64,000 nucleotides of DNA from Chitinophaga sp. MM2321. Its GTDB lineage: Bacteria; Bacteroidota; Bacteroidia; Chitinophagales; Chitinophagaceae. The position numbers and the translations under genes were made by a program. The notes below the pieces were generated by a model, which saw only the letters and a list, made by a program, of their open reading frames with translations, did not search any database and had not been told where the DNA came from. Of this stretch, positions 54,293 through 63,601 are shown piece after piece; the first letter of the stretch is position 1, and each line of letters opens with the position of its first letter. Location of the stretch: the NCBI RefSeq assembly GCF_964033635.1, contig NZ_OZ035533.1, positions 1,984,001-2,048,000 on the forward strand. The letters run 5' to 3'.

Positions 54293-55237
54293 TTAATAAT
54301 GTTTTCTCAGTAAAGGAATAAAAATTTCGCAGCGAGTGGTGCCATGAAGGGAGATGAAGAAGTGATTACCACTCATCTTAAAGATACCTTCCTTACAGTT
54401 CCGGTTGATGAAATTATACATGGGAATGCCTGCTGTAGCGAAGTCCATGGGTACGGGCAGTTTCAGGTACGATCCGCCGGGAATCCTTTTTTTCATCAGG
54501 TAGCTGTAGCGTTCAGCCATTAGCTGGTGTACTGTAGTACTGGTAATGGGAATACTGATCCCCGCAAATATGGACAGTTTTTCATAATCTGTAACCGGTA
54601 CAGCGTCCAGTGTGCCCGTAATTACATTGAGTTGTGGGAGGTTCAGCTGTTGCAGTATTTTAGTGAATGCATGCTGGTACCTGTTCATCCGGGCGATCAT
54701 TTCGCCAATAGGATCCCGTCCGTCTGACAACAATGAATAATACAGGATGCAGTCTGGCAAGTGTACTTTTTCACCCCGGTCATAATTAAAGATGTTGGAG
54801 AAGATATCGCCGCCGGCAGCGATGGTGATTGTTTCTACAATCTGTATAGTCCTTTTTTCATTGGGTAGTTCCGAAATGCGGCGAAATTCTTTGGGGCTTT
54901 CCTTGAAATGTTGTTTGAATGCCTTGCTGAAAGCTGCCGTGGTAGAGTATCCGCATAGATCTCCTACCTCCCCGATATTATGCCCGCTGTGCCGGAGCAA
55001 ACCGGCTGCCAGTTCCAGGCGATGTCTTTTCACATAGTGCCAGAACGGTTCTCCCATACAGTCGGCGAAGTTGTGATAAAAATAGGAATAGGAAATTCCC
55101 AGACGCTCTGCTACATCTTTGATGCTAAAGGGATCTCCTACATGGTCATCTGCATAAGATAATCCCTGTAAAGCCAGCTGCTCAAGTTGTTGCCTGGTGG
55201 TGGTAGCCAATTTAGATTGCTTTTTTTGGTTATTCAA
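54293..55237 (-). CDS. AraC-family regulator with N-terminal HTH and GyrI-like effector domain
   Basis: A 314-residue protein. The two HTHs are at residues 30-130 (FSIKDVAERLGISYSYFYHNF; HNIGEVGDLCGYSTTAAFSKAFKQHFKESPKEFR). The C-terminal 150 residues look like the GyrI/effector-binding fold (SIFAGISIPITSTTVHQL). Regulators of this SoxS/Rob type respond to small molecules. The target is unknown. It is convergent with the GH20-like gene, 10 bases apart. The 293-bp upstream region is AT-rich, with a 7-bp inverted repeat GCCAGGC/GCCTGGC (55249-55284). Confidence 0.87.
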   Translation of the reverse strand: MNNQKKQSKLATTTRQQLEQLALQGLSYADDHVGDPFSIKDVAERLGISYSYFYHNFADCMGEPFWHYVKRHRLELAAGLLRHSGHNIGEVGDLCGYSTTAAFSKAFKQHFKESPKEFRRISELPNEKRTIQIVETITIAAGGDIFSNIFNYDRGEKVHLPDCILYYSLLSDGRDPIGEMIARMNRYQHAFTKILQQLNLPQLNVITGTLDAVPVTDYEKLSIFAGISIPITSTTVHQLMAERYSYLMKKRIPGGSYLKLPVPMDFATAGIPMYNFINRNCKEGIFKMSGNHFFISLHGTTRCEIFIPLLRKHY

Positions 55238-55248
55238 GGGATTCGTCA

Positions 55249-55284
55249 GCCAGGCTTAATAACTTGATAAAACGGGCGCCTGGC
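55249..55284. repeat. Inverted repeat upstream of the AraC gene
   Basis: GCCAGGC (55249-55255) and GCCTGGC (55278-55284) are complementary with a 22-nt spacer, 12 bases upstream of the AraC start. It may be an operator; the rest of the region to 55530 is AT-rich and shows a duplicated AATTTTTTTAT word near 55307-55345. Confidence 0.4.
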
Positions 55285-55530
55285 TATATTCACGGATACA
55301 GCAATTTAATTTTTTTATCATCATCAGCGATAATTTTTTTATGATGAATTTGATGTATTGATTATCAGTTTGATAGGAAGATAAATATATTTAATATTTT
55401 TTTAATGCATGTCTGTATTGATAAATTTGTCAGCAGAACTTGCGTAAAAAAGCCAAAATGGACAAACTGGGATCATTTTGATTATATAACTTTAAAATAA
55501 GGCCTTTCACCCAAAACAACCATCGGACCA

Positions 55531-55917
55531 TTGCGTACCCAACTGCCATTTACCTTATTTGTCCTATCGATCCTGTTATGGGGTTGCGCAAGTCGCAACG
55601 CCGTTCCATTAAGCCGATGGCAGCAAGAGCAGGTTAGTGGCAGTCATCCGGTTCTCTTACTTACTTTAATATTGCTGATCATCTCTTTATCATTATTCCT
55701 GTTTCTTGGTTGGGTAATATTATTACGCAACAGTAAAGCATTACAGATTGCACAGATTAATCTGCTGCAACAGGAGCTGAAAGCGGCTTCCCTGGTTTCC
55801 GAGCTGCGGGAGGTGTCGGAAAAGTACCAGGTACTGGAAGATGAGTTGCATGATGCGCAGCACCAGCTGCGTAAAGGGAAAAACAGCAGCAGGGGGAGCG
55901 GGCATGACCCCGGCTGA
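55531..55917 (+). CDS. Small lipoprotein with coiled coil
   Basis: A 128-residue protein starting at TTG 55531, with a signal peptide and lipobox LWGC (Cys19), a transmembrane helix at about 43-65 and a coiled-coil region (LLQQELKAASLVSELREVSEKYQVLEDELHDAQ). There is no known domain. Its arrangement suggests an envelope protein with a membrane anchor; function unknown. The TTG start rests on the signal peptide. Confidence 0.55.
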   Translation: MRTQLPFTLFVLSILLWGCASRNAVPLSRWQQEQVSGSHPVLLLTLILLIISLSLFLFLGWVILLRNSKALQIAQINLLQQELKAASLVSELREVSEKYQVLEDELHDAQHQLRKGKNSSRGSGHDPG

Positions 55918-55972
55918 AATTTAAGCGCACCTGTTTTGCTGTTTTTGCAGGTATTTAAGTAGGTTTGTTACC

Positions 55973-56320
55973 ATGCAGGTAGTTTTTCAAATCACTTCAT
56001 CTGTGGCAGAAGCACAGAAAGCCATGTTGGGGCAACTCAACAACCTCCTTCAGTATTTCCAGGAAAAACAAACACGTATAGCCGTTGAGGTAGTGGTACA
56101 CGGGGATGCATTCAATTTATTGCTGACGAGCGGTAATCCCTTTGCAGACAAGGTACAGGCGTTGCAGGAAAGATCGGTAAAATGGCTGATCTGCCGTAAC
56201 ACTATGCGTGGGCATCAGCTGGATAGCCAACAGTTATTTTCTTTTGTGGAGATCGTACCGGCAGCCATTGCACACCTGGTAGAGCGGCAGGCAGAAGGCT
56301 GGTCTTATATCAGGTGTTAG
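55973..56320 (+). CDS. DsrE/DsrF-like small protein
   Basis: A 115-residue protein with the DsrE fold pattern: a start VVFQITS, a helix, IAVEVVVHGDAFNLLL, VKWLICRNTMRGH and FVEIVPAAIAHLVERQAEGWSYI. DsrE-like proteins take part in sulfur transfer, with a Cys in the CRNTM loop as candidate. Pathway is not known here. Confidence 0.75.
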   Translation: MQVVFQITSSVAEAQKAMLGQLNNLLQYFQEKQTRIAVEVVVHGDAFNLLLTSGNPFADKVQALQERSVKWLICRNTMRGHQLDSQQLFSFVEIVPAAIAHLVERQAEGWSYIRC

Positions 56321-56497
56321 TGTAATTCTTATTACTTAATTGGTTTATTAGTTTATTTTTACATCTTTAACGGTGGATTTAACGGTGATCCTTAAACGAC
56401 AATCTTGCTTTCTAAGCAGGCATACCAAATAAAACTACCGGTAACAACGTTAAATTAAGACGCTATTCAAAGGACTAACCTCTTAAAACAAAATACA

Positions 56498-57361
56498 TTG
56501 AAATTCACAAAATCTACCGGAATACTGTTGTTATTCATGGCAGTACCTTTTATCAGCCTGGCGCAGGATTGGCATGTAGGCGCTTTCCTGGGTGCGAGTA
56601 ATTACAGCGGTGACCTCACCAAACAAAGGGTGGATATGAAATACACCCGGCCAGCACTGGGGTTGCTGGTAAGAAGAGATATCAACCGGTACCTCACCAT
56701 ACGAGCGGCCTTTACCTGGGGGATTGCTACCGGCGCTGACAGTACCAGCACCGATAAATTCCTGCTGGCAAGGAACCTGAGCTTCAAAACCAACATCTTT
56801 GAAGGTAGCCTCATCGCTGAATTCAATTTCCTGGACATAGAAGAGAAACACTTTACTCCCTACGTTTTTGCCGGGATAGGTGGTTTCGGATTTGATCCCA
56901 CTGCCAAAGACGTTTCCGGTAACCGGGTCCGGCTACGCCCCCTGGGCACAGAGGGACAGGGCCTGCCGTCATATCCTGACCGGCAGCCGTATGATCTCTT
57001 TTCCTTTTCCTTCCCGTTTGGAGCTGGTGTAAAAGCGATCCTGAATGACCGCTGGACAGTAGGCTTTGAAATAGGGTTACGGCCTACGCTCACCGATTAC
57101 CTGGATGATTTAAGCAGAAATTATGTAGATCAAAATACTTTACTGGCCTATCGTGGTCAAAAATCTGTAGATATGGCCTACCGCGGCGATGAAGTAAGCG
57201 GCAAGCAGACTCCCGGTGTATACCCGGCTGATGGCAGTCAACGGGGTTCTCCTAAATACAAAGACTGGTACTCCTTTTCCGGGGTAACCATCACCTACCG
57301 CCTTGGCAGTGGCAATGGATGGGGAAACCAGAAATCGCTGAGATGCCCGGTGTTCCGCTAG
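56498..57361 (+). CDS. DUF6089 outer-membrane protein (PorG-like)
   Basis: A 287-residue protein from TTG 56498 with a signal peptide (LLLFMAVPFISLAQ) and outer-membrane beta-barrel strands. VGAFLGASNYSGDLT and NLSFKTNIFEGSLIAEFNFLD, then TPYVFAGIGGFGFDP, are typical of DUF6089. In Porphyromonas gingivalis a member (PorG) is linked to the type IX secretion system. Its stop codon is two bases before a 44-bp inverted repeat. Confidence 0.85.
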   Translation: MKFTKSTGILLLFMAVPFISLAQDWHVGAFLGASNYSGDLTKQRVDMKYTRPALGLLVRRDINRYLTIRAAFTWGIATGADSTSTDKFLLARNLSFKTNIFEGSLIAEFNFLDIEEKHFTPYVFAGIGGFGFDPTAKDVSGNRVRLRPLGTEGQGLPSYPDRQPYDLFSFSFPFGAGVKAILNDRWTVGFEIGLRPTLTDYLDDLSRNYVDQNTLLAYRGQKSVDMAYRGDEVSGKQTPGVYPADGSQRGSPKYKDWYSFSGVTITYRLGSGNGWGNQKSLRCPVFR

Positions 57362-57363
57362 AG

Positions 57364-57471
57364 ACCAGGATTAAAGGATGATAAGATTTTACTAGATGGG
57401 CGTTTTGTTGTTTATAATTTAAAACAGCAAAACGCCCATCTAGTAAAATCTTATCATCCTTTAATCCTGGT
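57364..57471. repeat. Perfect 44-bp inverted repeat (class A)
   Basis: Arms 57364-57407 and 57428-57471 are perfectly complementary, with outer ends ACCAGGATTAAAGG; the stem extends inward by TGTTT/AAACA after one G-T pair. It starts two bases after the DUF6089 stop TAG. It is the longest perfect arm outside 29235-29376, 60532-60660 and 63602-63752. Confidence 0.95.
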
Positions 57472-57497
57472 ACTTTTGGCATAGTTGTTGAATTTAT

Positions 57498-57509
57498 CTG
57501 TTTAAACAG
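57498..57509. repeat. 12-bp palindrome CTGTTTAAACAG
   Basis: CTGTTTAAACAG is a perfect palindrome in the 246-bp gap before the next gene. It could be a regulator site for the small basic protein gene; there is no other evidence. The rest of 57472-57717 shows no gene. Confidence 0.35.
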
Positions 57510-57717
57510 GTAAAGAATTGCACCACCGGCTTAAAGTAGCCAATCAATGGATCACAAATCGCGGAGAGAGTAATGAAACAACAGATGCGAAATGAGTTGG
57601 TGAGCAACTTCCTGTCATTAACAAAAAAAAGTAGTGCTATAGTCAGTAATTGCAGATAATACAAATTACCACAACATTAATTTTTGCCAACCGATCTTGA
57701 ACCAAAACCAACGAAAC

Positions 57718-58032
57718 ATGAAAAAATTATTGCTGATAATGCTGCTCATGGGCGGCACAGTGCTCACCACCTACGCACAGAGAGGATACGATCGCGGTCA
57801 CCGCGGACGCGGCCATGATAAACACTGGGACAAATGGGAACATAAGCATAGAGGAGGAAGGGATTACCGCCGCTGGGATGATGATTGCTACAGACCCTCC
57901 AGGAGAGTCGTATATGCACCACAGCCTGTATATTATCCTGTAGTGCCGGTTCCGGTACCCGTACCGGTTCGCGTATATGCGCCAGCCAGACCAAGAGCCG
58001 TATTCCATGCAGGTGTTACAATTGTCAACTGA
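57718..58032 (+). CDS. Small secreted basic protein with Val-Pro repeat
   Basis: A 104-residue protein from the ATG at 57718 with a signal peptide (MKKLLLIMLLMGGTVLTTYAQ). The mature part is rich in Arg, Gly, His and Lys, ending with a PVVPVPVPVPVRV stretch. No domain is recognised. It resembles Bacteroidota small stress or envelope proteins; function unknown. A terminator follows at 58057. Confidence 0.65.
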   Translation: MKKLLLIMLLMGGTVLTTYAQRGYDRGHRGRGHDKHWDKWEHKHRGGRDYRRWDDDCYRPSRRVVYAPQPVYYPVVPVPVPVPVRVYAPARPRAVFHAGVTIVN

Positions 58033-58056
58033 TAACTGAAAAATAGAAAAATGAGG

Positions 58057-58082
58057 TGCCTCCCGGTTATTCCCGGGGGGCA
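58057..58082 (+). terminator. Intrinsic terminator with T6 tract
   Basis: TGCCTCCCGG (58057-58066) pairs with CCGGGGGGCA (58073-58082) with one G-U pair, around a 6-nt loop, then TTTTTTATT. A strong terminator for the small basic protein gene. Confidence 0.85.
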
Positions 58083-58140
58083 TTTTTTATTGCGGTGTGG
58101 GATGGTTACTTTTGTTAATTGGTTCATTAGATTATTCAAT

Positions 58141-60063
58141 ATGGCATATAAAAATCTCAGGCATTTTATAGAGAAGCTGGAACAGGCAGGAGAACTGATT
58201 CGCATTACATCTTATGTAGATCCGAAGCTGGAAATAGCTGAAATAACAGACAGGATGAGCAAGTCGCCCGATGGTGGCAAAGCCTTACTGTTTGAAAATA
58301 CAGGCTATGACTTCCCCGTGCTGATCAACTCCATGGGTAGCTATAAAAGGATGTGTATGGCCCTGGGCGTGCAGGAACTGGATGATGTAGCCGGTGAAAT
58401 TGAGGCGCTCTTTAAACTGTTGTCCAAACCCAAAGAGAGCATCCTTGATAAACTCGCCCTGCTACCTAAACTGGGACAGTTTGCCTCCTGGATGCCCAAG
58501 GTAGTAAGTGGGAAAGGTGCTTGCCAGGAAGTGGTGATGACCGAGCCTGATCTGACCAAATTGCCGGTAATGACCTGCTGGCCCAAAGATGGGGGGCCGT
58601 TTATTACGCTGCCCGTTATACATACCAAAGATCCGCTTACCGGTACACGCAATGTGGGCATGTACCGTATGCAGGTATTTGAAAAAGATATGACCGGTAT
58701 GCACTGGCATAAACATAAAGTGTCTGCAAAACATTTTATGGAATACAAAAAGCTGAATAAGCGTATGCCCGTTGCCGTTATACTTGGTGGTGACCCGGTA
58801 TACACCTATTCTGCCACGGCGCCGCTACCTGAAAATGTAGATGAGTATATGCTCGCCGGTTTTCTCCGTAAGAAGAAAGTAGAACTGGTAAAATGTATTT
58901 CACAACCCGAAATAGAAGTACCGGCAGATGCCGATTTTGTGATAGAAGGGTATGTGGAGCCTTCTGAAGAACTTGTATGGGAGGGTCCTTTCGGTGATCA
59001 TACCGGTTATTATTCATTGGCCGACTGGTATCCTAAATTTCATGTAACGGCTATTACGCACCGCAAAGATGCCGTGTACCCGTCCACGATAGTAGGTATT
59101 CCGCCACAGGAAGACGCCTGGATAGGGAAAGCTACAGAACGTATTTTCCTGGCGCCCATCAAAATGACGCTGGTACCCGAAATAATAAATATGGAAATGC
59201 CCGTAGAAGGGGTGTTCCATAACCTGGTTATTGCACAGATCAAAAAAGACTACGCCGGACAGGCACAGAAAGTGATGAATGCCATGTGGGGTGCCGGACA
59301 GATGATGTTTAACAAGATCCTCGTGGTAACGGATGAAGGAGAAGGCATCAACGATTACAGGAAGCTGGCACAATACGTATTCCGCAACCTGAACCCCGCC
59401 ACCGACATTTACCTGAGCCAGGGCCCAATGGATGTACTGGACCATTCCTGCTCCAAAATGGGCTTCGGTGGTAAGATGTGTATCGATGGTACCCGCAAGT
59501 ACGAAGAGGAAACAGATACCGCTTACCTCCAGGTAGCGGCACCTGTAAATATAGACACAGCGGCTATCATGCAGCAATTCCCTGAAATAAAAGGCATCAA
59601 CGACCGCTTGTTGGCGCAGGATATTTCCTGTATCCTGGTAGCGGTTCAGAAAAGTCGTCCGTTTCATATACGTGAGCTGAATGAACAACTCTTCACACTG
59701 CCATCGCTGGCAGGTATAAAGATGATCCTGTATGTGGAACACACCGTAGATGTACAGGACCTGGCCTCCGCACTATGGCGCTTCTGTAATAACCTGGACC
59801 CGAAACGTGACAGCTTTGTGATCAACAAACCGGCTGCACAAACCGGCAGGTACATTGGCGGCATTGGTTTGGACGGTACTCAGAAAACCAGGTTGCTGGA
59901 CAACTTTGAGCGCGATTGGCCCAATATCATTGTTGCAGATGATGAAACTATCCGTAAAATTGATGCCAAATGGGAGGCATTGCAGATAGGACCTTTCCTG
60001 GCATCGCCTTCCCTGAAATATAAACAACAGATGTATGGTGAAGAAGCGGTGGCACAGCAGTAG
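58141..60063 (+). CDS. UbiD-family decarboxylase (menaquinone-type)
   Basis: A 640-residue UbiD-family protein from ATG 58141 (the ORF start upstream is leader). The start AYKNLRHFIEKLEQAGELIRI is that of UbiD. EGPFGDHTGYYSLADWYPKFHVTAITHRKDAVYPSTIVGIPPQEDAWIGKATERIFL contains the core of the active site, including the GPFGDHTGY pattern. It needs prenylated FMN from a UbiX. In Bacteroidota this group is often the menaquinone pathway decarboxylase; the name by sequence alone is probable but not certain. Confidence 0.92.
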   Translation: MAYKNLRHFIEKLEQAGELIRITSYVDPKLEIAEITDRMSKSPDGGKALLFENTGYDFPVLINSMGSYKRMCMALGVQELDDVAGEIEALFKLLSKPKESILDKLALLPKLGQFASWMPKVVSGKGACQEVVMTEPDLTKLPVMTCWPKDGGPFITLPVIHTKDPLTGTRNVGMYRMQVFEKDMTGMHWHKHKVSAKHFMEYKKLNKRMPVAVILGGDPVYTYSATAPLPENVDEYMLAGFLRKKKVELVKCISQPEIEVPADADFVIEGYVEPSEELVWEGPFGDHTGYYSLADWYPKFHVTAITHRKDAVYPSTIVGIPPQEDAWIGKATERIFLAPIKMTLVPEIINMEMPVEGVFHNLVIAQIKKDYAGQAQKVMNAMWGAGQMMFNKILVVTDEGEGINDYRKLAQYVFRNLNPATDIYLSQGPMDVLDHSCSKMGFGGKMCIDGTRKYEEETDTAYLQVAAPVNIDTAAIMQQFPEIKGINDRLLAQDISCILVAVQKSRPFHIRELNEQLFTLPSLAGIKMILYVEHTVDVQDLASALWRFCNNLDPKRDSFVINKPAAQTGRYIGGIGLDGTQKTRLLDNFERDWPNIIVADDETIRKIDAKWEALQIGPFLASPSLKYKQQMYGEEAVAQQ

Positions 60064-60529
60064 CTATCTGCTGCTGCTGATCATACTTACCGGGAGCCTG
60101 GAGGCTGCTGCACAGGTGCGTCCTGCCGATTTCAGTTTGCTGAACAGGCTGGAAGGCACCTGGGTCATGAAAACCCGTCACAGTACTGTAGTAGAAACCT
60201 GGAGCCGTCTGAATGACTCTACCTGGCATGGTAAAACATGGCGCGTAGTGGGCGCCGATAGCGCCGTACAACAGTCTATCCAGCTGGTGCGCCAGGGCAA
60301 TGACATCTTTTTTATGCCTTCCTACGAAGGAAGTGAAACGTTAACGCCTACACGTCTGAAGCTACGTGTATTAAAAGCCGTCGGTTTTGTAGCTGAAGAT
60401 CTGAACAATGATTTTCCCCGGAAAGTAACCTATCGCTTTAAAGATGCCCGCCACCTGGAAGCCCGCGTAGAAGGAGAACGGGACGGGACGATAGAGGAGT
60501 ATATATTCCAGTATATGCAGGAACCCTAA
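60035..60529 (+). CDS. DUF6265-like secreted protein
   Basis: A 164-residue protein with signal peptide (SYLLLLIILTGSLEAAAQ). The mature part has a lipocalin-like beta pattern: FSLLNRLEGTWVMKTRHSTVVETW, then DDSTWHGK and VTYRFKDARHLEARVEG, which fits DUF6265. Its start overlaps the last 29 bases of the UbiD gene in another frame, so translation is likely coupled. Function unknown. Two bases after the stop begins the 46-bp inverted repeat. Confidence 0.8.
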   Translation: MVKKRWHSSSYLLLLIILTGSLEAAAQVRPADFSLLNRLEGTWVMKTRHSTVVETWSRLNDSTWHGKTWRVVGADSAVQQSIQLVRQGNDIFFMPSYEGSETLTPTRLKLRVLKAVGFVAEDLNNDFPRKVTYRFKDARHLEARVEGERDGTIEEYIFQYMQEP

Positions 60530-60531
60530 CA

Positions 60532-60660
60532 AAATATTTACGGATTTACGAATTTTTTGATTTTGAGATTTGGAATGCAGCGGAGATCAGTATAAATAAT
60601 TATCTGTTCCGCTTCATTCCAAATCTCAAAATCAAAAAATTCGTAAATCCGTAAATATTT
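60532..60660. repeat. Perfect 46-bp inverted repeat between two stop codons (class B)
   Basis: Arms 60532-60577 and 60615-60660 are perfectly complementary with outer ends AAATATTTACGG, and six more pairs (AGCGGA/TCCGCT) follow inward after one mismatch. It joins the end of the DUF6265 gene to the stop of prfC, which overlaps the right end (TAA then ATATTTAC on the minus strand). Confidence 0.95.
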
Positions 60661-62242
60661 ATTTATGGATCTCTGAAGTGAAATTAAATTGTATTTCCGG
60701 GTTGTTTGTTCTTTCTGTATTCAGGTACCATTCTGATTGTGCGAGGTATACCAGGTGGCCGTCTTTATCTTCTACTACATTGGAAGATTTGAACCGGATG
60801 AAGTCTTCAATTTTATCCTTTGGACCAGTGATCCAGCAGGCTTTAAAGAAGGGAAGTGAATTAAACTGACAGGATGCGCCATATTCCTGGAGGAGACGGT
60901 ACTGGATTACTTCAAATTGGAGGTCACCCACGCAGCCAATGATTTTGCGGTTGCCGCCATGTTGTGTAAACAGCTGCGCCACACCTTCGTCTGTAAGCTG
61001 CCGGATACCTTTTTCCAATTGCTTGGTTTTCATCGGATCCTTGTTTACCAGCTCCTTGAACAGTTCAGGAGAGAAGCTTGGGATGCCGGTGATAAAGAAA
61101 TTCTCGCCTTCCGTCAATGTATCGCCAATTTTGAAGTTACCGGTATCAAATAAACCAACTACATCACCGGGGTAGGCATCTTCCACAATATTTTTCTCAC
61201 GGGCGAGAAAGCTGTAAGGATTGCTGAACCTAACGTCTTTGTCTAAACGAACGTGGTGATAGAATTTATTTCTCTCAAACTTACCTGAACAAACGCGCAG
61301 GAACGCAATACGGTCGCGGTGGCGGGGATCCAGGTTAGCATGTATTTTGAAAATGAATCCGCTGAATTTGTCTTCGTTTACATCAATGACCCGGGTACTG
61401 CTTTGACGGTTGCGTGGTATAGGTGCAATGTCAACGAACGTATCCAGCAGGTCTTTTACCCCGAAGTTATTAACGGCGCTGCCAAAGAAAACCGGGGCCA
61501 GCTTTCCTTGCAGGTATTCTTCTTTGTCAAATTTATCGTAAACGCCTTCGATGAGTTCTACATCGTTGCGCAGCTGGGCAGCGTCGGTAGGATTGTAGTG
61601 TTCATCCACATAGCTGCTGCTGAGATCATCCAGTGGTACTACATCTTCATCTGTTGCCTTTTTATTGGGAAGGAAGGCAACGAGGCTTTTATCGTACAGG
61701 TTGTACACCCCTTTAAAGTCCTTACCCATGTTAATAGGCCAGCTGAGTGGTCTTACACGGATGCTGAGTTTTTCTTCCAGTTCATCGAGCAGGTCGAACG
61801 GATACTTACCGTCACGATCCATCTTATTTACGAAGATGATAACAGGTGTATCGCGCATGCGGCACACTTCCATCAGTCTTTCTGTTTGTTCTTCCACCCC
61901 TTTCACACAGTCGATCACCAGTACAACGCTGTCTACTGCCGTGAGGGTGCGGTAAGTATCTTCCGCAAAGTCCTTGTGACCGGGTGTATCTAGGAGATTG
62001 ATCAGTATATCGCGGTATTCGAAGGTCATTACGGAAGTAGCCACGGAGATACCTCTTTGCCGTTCAATTTCCATGAAGTCGGAAGTGGTGTGCTTCTTGA
62101 TTTTATTGGATTTCACGGCACCCGCTGTCTGGATGGCACCGCCGAACAGGAGGAATTTCTCTGTCAGCGTGGTTTTACCGGCATCCGGGTGAGCGATGAT
62201 AGCAAAGGATTTTCTTTTACTGATTTCGTTAGCGTACTTCAT
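60659..62242 (-). CDS. prfC: Peptide chain release factor 3
   Basis: A 527-residue translational GTPase. P-loop AHPDAGKTT (17-25), switch [10 protein letters not shown] and NKMDRD are present; the GxxxxGIS-V switch I and the C-terminal RF3 domain ([16 protein letters not shown]) are intact. RF3 releases RF1 or RF2 from the ribosome after termination. The last codons meet the class B palindrome. Confidence 0.97.
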   Translation of the reverse strand: MKYANEISKRKSFAIIAHPDAGKTTLTEKFLLFGGAIQTAGAVKSNKIKKHTTSDFMEIERQRGISVATSVMTFEYRDILINLLDTPGHKDFAEDTYRTLTAVDSVVLVIDCVKGVEEQTERLMEVCRMRDTPVIIFVNKMDRDGKYPFDLLDELEEKLSIRVRPLSWPINMGKDFKGVYNLYDKSLVAFLPNKKATDEDVVPLDDLSSSYVDEHYNPTDAAQLRNDVELIEGVYDKFDKEEYLQGKLAPVFFGSAVNNFGVKDLLDTFVDIAPIPRNRQSSTRVIDVNEDKFSGFIFKIHANLDPRHRDRIAFLRVCSGKFERNKFYHHVRLDKDVRFSNPYSFLAREKNIVEDAYPGDVVGLFDTGNFKIGDTLTEGENFFITGIPSFSPELFKELVNKDPMKTKQLEKGIRQLTDEGVAQLFTQHGGNRKIIGCVGDLQFEVIQYRLLQEYGASCQFNSLPFFKACWITGPKDKIEDFIRFKSSNVVEDKDGHLVYLAQSEWYLNTERTNNPEIQFNFTSEIHK

Positions 62243-62262
62243 ATATATCCGAAAAATGGCAG

Positions 62263-62270
62263 CAAAGGTA
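62263..62270 (-). promoter_or_regulatory. -7 element upstream of prfC
   Basis: TACCTTTG on the minus strand (62270-62263) fits TAnnTTTG, about 20 bases before the prfC start at 62242. No -33 box is evident. Confidence 0.45.
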
Positions 62271-62333
62271 ACTAAATTTTTTATCCGGCTATATTTCGTG
62301 TTTATTGGCGATGCAGGTGAAATATAAATCCGC

Positions 62334-62341
62334 TAAATTTG
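62334..62341 (+). promoter_or_regulatory. -7 element directly before the permease gene
   Basis: TAAATTTG fits TAnnTTTG and ends four bases before the ATG at 62346, so the mRNA would be leaderless if it is used. There is no clear TTTG -33 box, so this could be chance. Confidence 0.35.
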
Positions 62342-62345
62342 GAAT

Positions 62346-63599
62346 ATGATAGCAACCCTTAAAATATTGTGGAACAGCTTCAAAATGGCATTACAGGAGC
62401 TTCGGGTAAACAAGCTGCGTACCTTTTTGTCATTGTTGGGGATTACCATAGGTATATTCTGTATCATAGCGGTATTTACACTCACTAATAGCCTGGAACG
62501 CAATATCAGGAAGGATCTGAGTGCGTTGGGGGATGATGTTATCTACGTGCAGAAATGGCCCTGGGGAGGCAATGGGGAGTATCCCTGGTGGAAATATATG
62601 AATCGTCCGCAGCCGGAATACAAAGATTTTAAAAATATCGAGGAGAAAGTGCAGAGCGCCAGCTTTTCTTCTTTCAACTTTGAATCGGGCGGGAAGAAGG
62701 TGGAGTATGGGGATGATTATATGGATGGGGTGACGATGATGGCCGTGAGCAACGATTTTGACCAGATTCAGCAGTTGCAGATCATCCAAGGACGTTTTTT
62801 TGCCAATAGTGAAAGCAATAGCGGTACCAACGTGGGTATCCTGGGTGCTACTGTGTGGGATGGTTTGTTTAGCTCTGCAGAAGCGGCGCTGGGCAAAACG
62901 GTGCGGGTAGCAGGTCGTGATACCAAGATCGTAGGGGTGCTGAAGAAGAAGGGGGAGAGCATGATTGGTGGGTTGAATTTTGATAATGCGATTATCCTGC
63001 CTTATCGGTTTGCCCGAACTTTGGTAGATGAACGCCGTTTTGCCGATCCTTATATCCTGGTGAAAGTCAGGCCCAACGTGTCGCTGGATCAGCTGAAAGA
63101 TGAACTGCGCGGTGTGATGCGTGCCACGCACCGGCTGAAACCCCGGGAGGAAGATGATTTTGCGCTGAATGAAATCAGTTCCGCCAGTGAAAACCTGAAT
63201 GCTATTTTTGGTGCGATCAACCTGGGAGGTGGCTTTATTGCTGTGTTTGCGCTGATCGTAGGAGCATTTGGTATTGCCAATATCATGTTTGTAACCGTAA
63301 AGGAAAGAACCAGCATTATAGGATTAAAAAAAGCTATCGGCGCCCGCAGAGGCATTATCCTGGCGGAATTCCTGATGGAAGCCGTTTGTTTGTGTCTCAT
63401 AGGAGGTTCGCTGGGCTTGCTGATGGTATATGCCGGCACCCTGGTGATCAATATGTCCGGTACTTTTGAAGTGGTTTTGTCTTTAGGCAACATCATTAAA
63501 GGACTCTCCATTTCCGCCGTTGTAGGCGTACTGGCCGGTTTTATCCCTGCCTACTCCGCCAGTAAACTGGATCCGGTGGTAGCGATACGCAGCAACTAG
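62346..63599 (+). CDS. ABC transporter permease (MacB/FtsX family)
   Basis: A 417-residue protein: TM1 near 20-42, a periplasmic MacB core domain (about 45-275, with LGDDVIYVQKWPWGG and IIQGRFFANSESNSG) and three C-terminal helices of the FtsX domain (GAFGIANIMFVTVKERTSIIGLKKAIGARRGIILAEF; LSISAVVGVLAGFIPAYSASKLDPVVAIR). It is the standard MacB-type permease; the ATPase is not next to it. Substrate unknown. Confidence 0.93.
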   Translation: MIATLKILWNSFKMALQELRVNKLRTFLSLLGITIGIFCIIAVFTLTNSLERNIRKDLSALGDDVIYVQKWPWGGNGEYPWWKYMNRPQPEYKDFKNIEEKVQSASFSSFNFESGGKKVEYGDDYMDGVTMMAVSNDFDQIQQLQIIQGRFFANSESNSGTNVGILGATVWDGLFSSAEAALGKTVRVAGRDTKIVGVLKKKGESMIGGLNFDNAIILPYRFARTLVDERRFADPYILVKVRPNVSLDQLKDELRGVMRATHRLKPREEDDFALNEISSASENLNAIFGAINLGGGFIAVFALIVGAFGIANIMFVTVKERTSIIGLKKAIGARRGIILAEFLMEAVCLCLIGGSLGLLMVYAGTLVINMSGTFEVVLSLGNIIKGLSISAVVGVLAGFIPAYSASKLDPVVAIRSN

Positions 63600-63601
63600 A
63601 G

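Noticed and set aside
57291..57482. Reverse-strand ORF across the 57364 palindrome
   Set aside because: It reads only the palindrome and the 3' end of DUF6089 in antisense; it has no protein features.
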